Assembly: GCA_964455935.1 (NCBI GenBank)
Contig: CAYVZU010000073.1
Coordinates: forward strand, 1 to 19,754
DNA: 19,754 bases
Reading direction: 5' to 3'
Source of the DNA: CAYVZU01 sp964455935
GTDB taxonomy: Bacteria > Fibrobacterota > CAYVZU01
Shown: piece after piece, positions 9,001-19,754 of the stretch
Position numbering within the stretch: the first letter of the stretch is position 1
Layout of the letters: every line of letters starts with the position of its first letter
Notes under the pieces: generated by a model
What the model was told of the DNA's origin: nothing
The model's database searches: none
The model's input: the letters and a program-made list of their open reading frames with translations, nothing else
Made by a program: the position numbers and the translations under genes

Positions 9001-12000
9001 AATGAGCGGCGGTGTGCAGCGAGCGATCGAACAAGACCGTTCGATCGAGATACGGATTTCCTTTGAAGACATTCTCAAAGCCTTTTTCCGTGAGGACCCA
9101 AACCTCCGCTGTCGGATCGGATTGCTTGAGAACTTCAAAAACCGGAGTGACCTGCAGGTTGTCGCCCATTCGATGCAACGAGATTACAAGAGCTCTTTTG
9201 GGCATCCGGGTTCTCAGGGGTTTATCTGGATCGTTGCCGCCAATTCCTTTGCCCTGGCGTGGCTGGGCTCGATCTCCAGGGCTTTGACGCACGATTCGGC
9301 CGCACCGGCCAGGTCTCCGTTTTGTTGTTGCCAGGATGCCAACTCGGACCGTGCATCGGCCGAGGAAGGCATAAGATCCGCCGCGACCCGGCAGGCGCGG
9401 AGTGCCTTGGCCGCATCTCCCAGTTTTCCCCAGGTGCGGCCCAATCCGGCCGCCGCGATTCCGGAAAAGGGATTGATCTCCAATGCTTTTGAGTAGATGT
9501 CCCGGGCCTCCTCAATCTGACCGTGCTCCTCAAACCTGTCGGCGATCCGCTCATAGGCCGGGCTGTAAAGCGGCGAAACCGACAGCGCCTGCTCGTAGCT
9601 TGCAATGGCATCGGCGGGGGGGGTCCCNNNNNNNNNNGCCCAGAACCGTTTGCGCATCTCCCTTATAGAGGAGAGAGCGAACCGAGTACGGATTCAATTC
9701 ATACGATTTCTGAAAGAACTCCGGCGCTTTCTCGCTTTTCTCGAACAAGGCAATGTAGCCGAGCCAGAAGACCGGAAGGTGCCAGGACGGCAATTTACGG
9801 GCTGCCTGTTCAAAACACTTGCGCGCCTGACCGGTCTGGCCTTTGGCCTGAAGGTTGATGCCTTCCACCAGGAGCATTTCGTCTTCACCGCGCTGGAGTT
9901 CAAATGCTTCCAGGCCCGCACCAAGCGGAGCCAGGGGCAAAGGGCCCGGGCATTCCGGGGCACTGGTTTTGCAGAGCGCCCCATAGAATTCCAGCCGTTT
10001 TGACGCATGGGCCTCTTCCGTCCGGTGCTGCTGCACGTATTCGAACGCTTTTGCCGAGAGTTCATTGCGCCAGGCCGGATCCGTAATCAGCTTCACCAGC
10101 AAATCGGTCAGCTCGCCGGTTTCGCGAAAGACAAGAGCATTCTGGGCATGGCTGGCGTGCTTCAGATAAGGTTTCACAGCGGAGAGGACGGGAACCACTC
10201 CGCGCGATGCATACTCAATGAATTTGACGTCGCTTCGGCATTCGTTGTAGGCTGTATCAAGAAGGGGTGCCAGGCCAATGTGAATGGTCGATAGGAAATC
10301 GAAGTAGTCCCCGAGAGTTCCGCCAGGCCGGATCGTTTTGCGTTCCGACGGAATTCCCGAAAAGATCTCGCGCAGTTGGTCCGGATTGCCCATGAAGGAG
10401 AAACGGACGTCAGGAAAATCGCGGCATACGGACTCCAGAACAGGTACAATGCTTTCGAGATCGTTGCCGTGTCCCAACGATCCGCCCCACCCGATTGTGA
10501 CCGGTCCGGTCCGGGCCGGCATGGGGGGCTGGGTCTCGATTTGGTTTTCGAATATTTGAATGGGCGTATTCAGAAAGGCGTATTTCTCCTTCAGGCCTTC
10601 CCCCGTCACCTGTACCGCATCCGCGAGCTGGATGTATTGAAATGCCGCGGCGAGGTTGGCCGGAACCGCGAAGAACCCCTTGCGGAGCGCGAAGAAGTTG
10701 TCCGAGATCTCGTAAATCGTGCAGAGCCCCTGCTTTTTGCGATGCTCGACAAAGGGAAGAAGATCCGGCTCGGTAAGCAGGTGCAGGACCAGAATGTCAG
10801 CGCACCGGCAAAGCGTGTTAAGGTGAGGGGAAATCGTTGTCGCGTTGATTACGCGCACATTGCCAAGCCGCCCCAGTGCGCGCGACGGCTGCTCGACCCG
10901 GTAAACGTAGTCGCCCACGCCCTGCGTTTGCATGGCGCACAGGTTTACGATCAGGAGATCGGGTTTCCGCATAATAATAGAATATCAGTTTTTTATTGGA
11001 AAACCGGAAATTACATGCAATTTTAGCTGTCATGGACATTCCCTTCATCAGCGTGGTGGTATGCTCCCGGAAACCGGAACCGGATATTTTGCACCGAAGC
11101 AATATCGAGAAGACGATCCAATGCCCGTTCGAATACGTCCATATCGACAATTCCCGGAATCAGTACAGTCTGGCGGCGGCCTACAATCAAGGCGCCCAAC
11201 GCGCGAAGGGCGAAATTGTCGTGTTTGTGCATGAAGACGTCTTTTTCATGCTGCCCCGGTGGGGATTGGTGCTAAAGGAGAAATTTCAGGATTCTACTAT
11301 CGGCCTGGTTGGTGTTGCCGGAACACAGTACCTTCGGGCCGAGGTGCCCGCCTGCAAATCGTCCGGCCGGCCGTTCATTCGCGGACGGGTCATTCACGAA
11401 CTGAACAACGGGAAAGCCTATTTCCTGACGGCCTACTCCACCAATCCTGTCGATTCCCAGGTTGTGGCCGTGGATGGGCTCTTCTTCGCGATCCGGCGCT
11501 CGCTGTTTTCCGGCATCCAATTTGACGCAGAGACGTTTGACGGCTTCCACCTATATGATCTCGATATTTCTATGCAGGTGCGTCGGAGTCATAAGCTGAT
11601 CGTCACGTTCGATATTTTGTTGAAGCACTTGTCCGCGGGCCGCTTCGACGAGAAATGGATGGATTACGCGATCCGTTTTAAGCGAAAATACCGGGCGGAT
11701 CTTCCCGCTTCGTGCACCGATGGAAAACCGGATCCCAAAGCGTTTGTGGACTGTGAGAATATCGACCTGGCCGGAAAAATGCCTCACTATACGATTGGGC
11801 GGCGCGGGGCCTAAACTCCGGATGTCTGAAAGGGTGCAGGACAGGGTTTATAGCTCTTTTTCCGGCGGGACGGCATGGCTCTCTCCAGCCCTGGCAAAGG
11901 GCCTCAAATCGGGCGCGCCTTAATATAGGATGGCGACCCGACCGCCGGAGTTATACCGGATTCATCCCCAACCGGCCGCGGACAATAACTGATTCAACAC

Positions 12001-15000
12001 TGCCGCTATCGCCAGCGCACACGCGAACACTCCCATGACAATTTTGAGCGTTGTTTTGGGCCCGGTTTCTTTGAGCAAAGTAAAAAACGATGCGATGCAG
12101 GGCATGTACAGAACCATGAAGATGGCGGCAACCACAAATTGTCGGCCGGTCAGGCCGAAAGGCGCCAGCATCGCAATGGAGACATCCTTGCGCAGAAATC
12201 CCAGGATCATGACCGAAGCGATCTCTTTGGGAAGGCTCAGCAGTCCGGCAATCGGTTTGCCAATGATGCGCGATATCCAATCGATCACCGTCAGAAATTC
12301 GAGAAGGTTTATTACCAGAACACCGACAATAATCATGGGAAACACTTCCCGAAAGTACTCCGCAATCCTGAGCCACAGCTTTGAAGCCATCAGCCTCACC
12401 GATGGGGACCTGTACGGCGGAATCTCAATGAACAGGTCCGCGGCCTCTCCTTTCAACCGTTTGCTGAGGAGGAGGCTGGCCGCAAAAGCCAATACCGCGA
12501 GCACAACGAACACCGTGACCACGGTCCAGGCGCCATATTGCATTCCCAGCGACACAATCATGGCGCTTTGCGGCAGGCAAGGCGCGCTCATGAGGATCAA
12601 TATGATGGTAAGGATCTTCTCGTTTTGATTCGCAAGAAGACGGGTCGCCAGAAGCGCCGGGACCTTGCACCCAAGGCCCAGCATCACTGGAATGGCGGAA
12701 TATCCATGCAAGCCCATCCGGTGAAAAAGGGAGTCGAGCACAACGGTTAGTCGCGGCAGATATCCCGTATCCTCCAAAATGCCAAACAAAAGGTAAAAGG
12801 CAAAAAAATAGGGGAATACAAGCACAAGGGCGATATAGACGCCGGTCGTGAGAATGCCAAAGGATCCCAGCGGGTCTGGGCCGCGGCCAACCAGGACCTC
12901 CTTTAGAAACTCGACGGGAATCAGCGATGCCGCCCGGAGGATCAGGGGGTGGTAGAGGGAGAAGAGCGGGTCGCAAACATAATTGAGCAGGCCTTCGCCA
13001 ATCGACCGCACAATGAGAAAGGTCGCAGCCAATATGATGGCCGCCGAAACCAGGCCGCCCAAAGGGTGAAGGGTGAAATCACTCAGAGCTTCAAGCGGGG
13101 TGTGATGGCGATGCCGGAGCGTTTGAACGCGTTCGGTAATGGACCCGATTTGGCTCCACGGATCGTCCTGCTGCGAAGAAAAACTGCTGATGCGCGCGTC
13201 GCTGATTTGGGCAACCAGATTGCTGATTCCTTCGCCGCTCAGCGCGCTTGTCGTCACCACGGGTACGCCCAGTGTTTTGCCAAGCTCGGAGGCATCGATT
13301 GAAATACCCTTGTGAGCCGTCTCGTCCCAGAAGTTAAGACACACAATTGTTGGTTTGGCCTTTTTCAGCAACTGGAGAGTGAGATTAAGGTTGCGCTCAA
13401 GGTTGGTTGCGTCGATTACATTAACCACAATGTCGGCCTTGTCGACCAGATCGAGCGCTGCTTCCTCCGCTTTCGAGAAAGCCTCGAATGAATAGACGCC
13501 GGGCGCATCCGCCAGTTCATATTCATGATCTGCGTGCTTGAACTTTCCCGTCTTCACTCCAACAGTCACGCCGCAGTAATTCGCCGAAATTACCCCAATG
13601 CCCGTGATTCTGGAAAAGACGAGGCTCTTCCCTACATTCGGGTTGCCGACCAGAAGCACTTTTGTCTCAGTCATTGCCGGATTACTCCACAGGCTCTACT
13701 ATGATTTTCTGGGCCATGCCATGACCAATCGCCAGTTGTGTGGAGCCGACCTCCAGCACCACAGGACCCTTGAGCAGCGCGGCGCTTCTCTTTCTCACGG
13801 TCCGTCCCGGCCGTATCCCCATGGATCCGAATCGCGCATTTACACTTCGGCCCCCAAGCAGTTCCACAATTCGTGCGCGCCTGCCCTGGCCAAGTTGAGT
13901 CAAATCCATACTCAAGTCCTCACCTTCACAGATTTATTTCCTGGAAACTGTTTTGAAAACAGTTGGATTCGTTCGATTGTTTCTTTGCTGATTACATGTT
14001 CTATTTTGCAGGCATCCTGGCGGGCAACTTCCGCCGGTACGCCCAGAATACGGGTGAGAAAATCAAGCAGAAGGACATGGGATGCATAGATCGAACGAGC
14101 GGTTTCCGTTCCTTTGGCAGTGAGTTCAACATGGCCGTATCTCTCGTGCACAACAAGCCCTTGTTCCTCCAAAACATGCAGTGCCGCATGTACGCTTGGC
14201 ATGCTCACCTCCATCCGCATGCCGATGTCCCTGACCCTCACAACCTTTACCTCTTTGGAAAGAAGCAGGATCGCTTCGAGGTAGTTTTCAGTGCTCTCGG
14301 TGATTCTGCGTCCCATCAGAACCTCGATTTAGATAAATAAAACTAAGTTAGTCTTAACTAACTTAATATTTGCGCCAACTGTTGTCAATGGGGTCGTGAT
14401 GGGACCTGCGGTGAGGGGGGAGGGCTCCATTTTGGAATCCTATCCCTGAAGGCGCAATTCCTGCGCAGGATAGGGGGGCTGGAAGCCGGGAAGGGCGACA
14501 ACCGCGTCAGGAATGCGTATGCTGCATGAGTGCTATTGTGAGAATTCCGGCGAGAAAAAGACCCAACTGAAGAAGACTGTCCAAAGGTTTCAAACGCTTC
14601 TGGAGGCCCGGCAGAATATCGGCCAGAGCAATGTAGATGAAGCTTGCCGCCGATATCGCCAGGACAAAGGGAAGGGCGGCGTGCATCGAGGCCAGGGCGA
14701 AATAGGAAATAACGGCGCCGATGAGAGTTGACGCGCTTGAGAGGAAGTTAAACAGAAGGGCTTTCCATCGTGAATATCCATATTCGAGGAGAATCGCAAA
14801 ATCTCCGACTTCCTGCGGAATCTCGTGAGCAATCACGGCAATGGAAACGGCCACGCCCGCTTCGATCGAAGTTAGAAAACCACCGGCAATAACAACACCG
14901 TCGACCAGGTTGTGCAAGGCATCGCCGAAAATGACCAACGGACCGCTTGCGGTATGGACTTGGCAGCCTGGTTTATGGCAATGACGCCAAATCACCAGCT

Positions 15001-18000
15001 TTTCCAGAATGAAAAAAAAGACGATTCCACCAAGAATGGCGAAGGAGATATGAATCGGGTCGCCCACCGACTCCATGGCATGCGGGATCATACCCAGGAA
15101 GGCCGCCCCAAGCAATGTTCCTGCTGCGTAGCTTACAAGCACCGGAAGAAGTCCTTGACGAATCTTCCGCGGCAATACCAGAAATGCTGCGGCGCAGGAA
15201 ATGGACAGAACGCTTCCCACCAAGCTAAAAACAAGGATATAAATAAGTGTCATGATTTTTCGTAGTGAATGTAATCCCTGCGAGGCTCCGGTTCAAGTTT
15301 CTTGATGCCCGATTCGATGTTGCTGTGCGGTAATAGACAGGATATTTTAATGCTAATTATATGATTTCTTCGCATCCAAAGGATGGCCCAATCCGCTCGG
15401 TTCAATTTGATCCTCGGATTCTTTTTACCAAAGCCGCGTTTTCGCCCGAGCTGCAGCGGTCTTTAATGCCGTACCTGGGAGGGAGTCCTATCTCCTTTGA
15501 CGATATTTGCAGAGATCTGGCCCGGAAGCAGGCAGCGCTTGCCGAAGAAGAGATTTTAATCCTGCTCTTGAAAGCATACCTGGATAGAGGCAAATGAGCA
15601 TCCTTGTCTTTAATCAGGCCAGGATGGGCGATCTGCTGGAATCAAGTCCTCTCCTGCATAAAATCCGCCGAATACACCCGGACAGCCGAATTACGCTGGC
15701 CGTGCTCCCCGAATTCGTGAAAATCGCCGGCTGGCTCCCGGATGTGGATGAGGTCGTTGCCTTCAATGATGCCGGGCTGAGTTCGGACCTCAATTCCAGC
15801 GCGGATTGGGTTTCCGCCTACCAGAAACTTGCGGCCCATGTTTGGGAGTGGAAAAAACGCGGCTACGATTTGGCGTATAATCTTGTCTATAACAAAGCGG
15901 GCGCGCTGTTCCTGGCAGGAATTGGCGTCCGCCAAGTGCACGGGCTCAAGGCCGAGTCCAACGGGTTCTTCTCGATCCGCGATCCCTGGTCGGCCTATCT
16001 GTGGAATTTTTGCCAATTCATCGAGCACAATCCATTCAATATCACGGACCTGTTCCGGCACTGCGGCGAAGTGGATTCGGGACCCGCGAAATACGGCATT
16101 CGATCCGAGGTTGTCGAGAATCCAGCCGGCCGGTTTTGGCTTGAACGCAACGGGCTTGCCGGAACCCGGTTTGTCGCCATACAACCAGGATCGAATTCGG
16201 CTGATCGGCGAATTGATCCGGCCATCTATTCCAATGTCGCCGACAGTCTTGCAGCACAGGGGTTCAAAATCGTGGTCTTAGGATCGCCCAGGGAGCAACC
16301 CCTCGTAAAACAGGTTCTCGACGGCATGCGGACAAAACAGGGCATTGAAGGGATCTGCTCGCTGGAAGAGCTGTGCGGTATCCTCAACGGGAGCTCCCTG
16401 CTGCTGACGAACGACACCGGAACCATGCACCTGGCTGCGGCGCTCGAGGTTCCAATCCTGCTTGTTTGCAGCGGTATCTCGAATCCTGCAATCTCCGGCC
16501 CTTATCGAGAAGGGGCCTTCGCGCTTACGCCCAGGCTGGAATGCCAGCCGTGCCGGCCCTCGCAGATTTGTGACTCCATGTATTGCCGCTCCGCAATCAA
16601 AGCTGATACAATCGGCCGGACGGCGTTGTGGATTCTGTCGGGGGGCGCGCACTCGCAATTGCCTGGTCCTTTTGAAGAAGCGGAGATCCAACGGTTCGCG
16701 CGGAACCAATACGGTTTTCTGTGCGTGAGACCCGTTCGGGAGCGGATGCCCTCGGCCACGGAAGCCATGCGGGAATTATGGGGACACTGCTGGCTTCATT
16801 TCGCCGGATATCGGGAACAGGTAGAATCTAAAAGACTGGCTATGACTTCGATCGCATCGGATACCGGCAAAAAATTGTCGCAATTGTCTGCGGAGCTTCG
16901 CATATTGGGTCAAGGGCTTGTCGATGCTTCGAACCGGCTTGGAACGGCGGCTTCGCTGGATGCATTTCAGCTTCTGAGTGAAACGAAATCCGTTCTGGCC
17001 CAGGTTGATCACCTGATCAATCGCGGCGCCGGTGGGCATTTGCATCCGTATCGCGTCATGCTCAAACATTTGCAGGAGCACACGTTTGATCCGGATCCGA
17101 AAAAATCGGTGAGCCGGTTGGCGAAGCTGTTCGGCGATTTTGGGGAGAGTATGATTTGGACGGCGGGGGCGTTTGACGTTAGATGTTAGGCGTCCGAAAG
17201 AGAGGAACCAGTTCGAACTCGACGACATCCGCGAAGGCAACCCAGTCCTGCTTTTCAAGATGGCCCAGCATGCGGCGAATGGCGTCCAGAATTTTTTGCA
17301 GGGCCTGGGGGTCCCGCTGAGGCGGGTTCGATAATTGCTGTTGAATCGCGAGAATGCAGTGGTTGAGCCGAGAGGACGCTTCGGCATAGGCGCCGGTGCG
17401 AATCTGGCCGACCAGGAGTTCGAGATCGTCAACGAAGCCAGGGGTTTCTGCCATATGCAAAAAATAAATTCGAAGCGCCACGAAACTCTTGAGTTTTTCA
17501 CGGCCCAATCCGGCGCAACTTCCGCGCGGGTTCTTGGCGGAAACTCCGTTCGGCACCTGCATTCCGCCATTGATCCCCAAAGCGAAGCGAGATATTTCCC
17601 GGATCTGTCGTTCTGGGGCCGGACCATCGTGTTTCTAGGAACGGGATTGGGCTACCATGTCGCGGAAAAAATCCATAGCCTGCCGCCGGAGTCGACGCTG
17701 GTTCTGGCCGATTCCTTTCCGGAATGCCTTGACCATTTCCAAAGTCACGTGCTGAAGGATCGGGGCAATGCCGTAATCAAGGTGAGTCCGGAGAGTCTGT
17801 TGGATGGCAGGATCGACCTGGCAAAACTGGCCTTAAAAGGGACTGTCCAGTTCATTAAACATCCTGCATCGTTCCACATGAATCCCGGCTTTTTCCATGA
17901 GGTTCGTGCTGCGCTGTTCCTTCACCGGGAAAAAACCAAACGCCCAGCCCATCGCGTTTTGCTCCTGCACGGTTCGTTTTTCCTGGAAGAGGAATTGCGC

Positions 18001-19754
18001 AGGGCTTTTGAGCAGAATGGCACTCTAATCGAAGTTTTCCGGTATCCCCAATACGGGTTTCCGCATCAATTCGAGGCTGCTCTCGACCGAGGCATTCAGG
18101 AGTTTCGGCCCGATCTGATCTTGTCGGTCAACATGATGGGATTCGATGGGGAAGGGGCGCTTCCCCAAAACGCCTCCGCGGCCGGAATTCCGATTGCCGT
18201 GTGGTTTGTGGACGACCCGTATCCGATTCTGGCGCACCGCCGGCAGTGGGTAAACGCATCGATGATTGCCTTCTCGTGGGAACGCGCCTATTTGCCCGCA
18301 CTCCGGAATGCCGGTTTCGGCGATGTACACTATCTGCCTCTTGCCGGGGATGTGGAAATGATGTCTTCCGCGGAAGAAAAACCCGACCTTGATTTGGCGT
18401 TTGTGGGCAGTTCGATGGGCAGGGCTTTTCTTCAGGAGAAAATCCTTTCGAAATTCCTTTGGGATCCCCGGCTTGAGCCGATGGTGCAAAAATCGCTGCC
18501 TCGAATTCTTGCGGGGAACGCTTCGATCCGCCAAATTCTACTCGAGGCGGCGGCCGGGAACCCGCTATTCCCCAGGGACGATATGAACCTGACCTGGCTT
18601 TGTTCATACGCAATTCATAGCGCAAGCTGCCGGAAGCGAAGGGATCTTATCCAAGGCCTCCTGACTTTGGGGATACAGACCTTTGGGGACCCGCAGGGGT
18701 GGCGCGATTTGATCGGTCCGGGCTTGAAGACGAATCCGGATATCGATTACCGCACCAGTCTGGGCCGGATTTATTCCAGAATTGCGGTGAACCTGAATAT
18801 TACCAGTTGTCAAATGAAAACCGCCGTGAACCAGCGCGTGTTCGACGTGCCGCTTGCCGGCGGATTCGTCCTTTCGGACAATCAGCCCGATCTCAGCGAG
18901 CTGTTTGCAATGGGTTCGGAAGCGGTCAGCTATGAGAGTCTGGACGACTGCCGCGAAAAGATCGCTTTTTATCTAAAGAATCCGGATGCGCGCGAGCGCA
19001 TCTCCTCCGCCGCGCGCCGGCGAATCCAAGCGGAGCATTTGTATCTGCACAGGGCGAAGGTAATTCTGGAATCGCTTCTTTGATTCCAAGGCGCAAAAAT
19101 GCGAATGCAAACCAAGCGGGAGATATCACATGGCCGCCTTCCAAGGATGTCCGGTGATGTTAGGGAACCAAAATGGGGAGCGTTCATGAATTCCAGAATT
19201 GTTTACTCCACCGACCATGGCCGGATGTGTCCGGGATGCGGCCGCCCTGTTGCGGGTTGCTCGTGCCGCAAGGCTTCCGCTGAGCGCAAGGGCGACGGCA
19301 ATGTACGTGTGGGCCGCGAAACAAAAGGCCGGGGCGGAAAGTGCGTCACGCTGATTACCGGGCTCCTTCTGAATGCGGATGAACTTGCGGATCTTGCCAA
19401 AAAGCTCAAACAAAAATGCGGCTGCGGCGGAACCGTGAAAGACGGCGTGATTGAGATTCAAGGAGACCGGCGCGACAAAGTCGTCGAGGAATTGCGAAAT
19501 GAGGGCTATAACCCAAAGAAAATCGGATCGTGATCGGCAGGAAAATATGATGAGCGAAAGAATGAGGGAAAAGATTCCTTCGAAGTGAGAGGAAAATTGG
19601 CCCAAAGCCGTAAGGACAAAAAATTACAAATCCTTCGAAGAGCCCCTAACCCCTATTTCAACGTTTGCTGGCTCACGCGGCCCTTGATGTCAACCGTTTC
19701 GAATTGCACGATGTTGTCGAAATCGGGCACTTGCATTGTACATGAGGCGGGTAG

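Overview
The window looks like one contig of a metagenome-assembled genome: it contains a 10-N scaffold gap inside a gene. It comes from a flagellated, apparently Gram-negative bacterium. The left end encodes a lipoprotein with a beta-helix-like pattern and a Sec-exported protein, and the centre holds two flagellin genes. The lineage cannot be fixed from these genes. GT-B and GT-A glycosyltransferases, many of them without a recognisable Shine-Dalgarno (SD) sequence, dominate the coding content.

Layout. (a) 1-1114, minus: a two-gene exported-protein unit joined by an ATGA stop/start overlap. (b) 1538-2200: a lone GNAT acetyltransferase, followed by a 137-nt nested palindrome flanked by a 9-bp direct repeat. 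(c) 2206-11814: a flagellin and glycosylation island. It holds a GT4 glycosyltransferase, a CgeB-like glycosyltransferase, two paralogous 281-aa flagellins, a GT9 (heptosyltransferase-like) enzyme and a GT4-TPR fusion, all on the minus strand. A divergent StrF-type GT2 enzyme follows on the plus strand. (d) 11962-15253, minus: a metal-homeostasis block of ZIP transporter, DtxR/MntR-family regulator, FeoA and a compact FeoB. A palindromic operator lies on the regulator's promoter. (e) 15361-19083: a second glycosylation block. It has a 78-aa protein translationally coupled to a second GT9, a 91-aa helical protein on the opposite strand, and a fusion of a Maf-like N-terminus to a CgeB glycosyltransferase. 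(f) 19186-19533: a YciH/SUI1 translation factor. (g) The C-terminus of an unidentified minus-strand gene at the right edge.

How the genes may work together. Blocks (c) and (e) flank the flagellins. They contain the enzyme types expected of a flagellar glycosylation island, including a protein whose N-terminus resembles Maf (DUF115) flagellin-modification proteins. My inference is that these enzymes decorate the two filament proteins.

The strongest regulatory signal is in the flagellin leaders. Both carry a near-identical 20-nt hairpin with an A-N-GGA hexaloop 40-55 nt upstream of the start codon, plus GGA in the Shine-Dalgarno. The fliC1 leader has a second, unrelated hairpin with an AAGGAA loop. 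This is the architecture of CsrA-controlled flagellin mRNAs. The metal block looks like an autoregulated Fe(II) or Mn(II) uptake operon, with a mixed set of metal ligands in the regulator and unusual gate motifs in FeoB.
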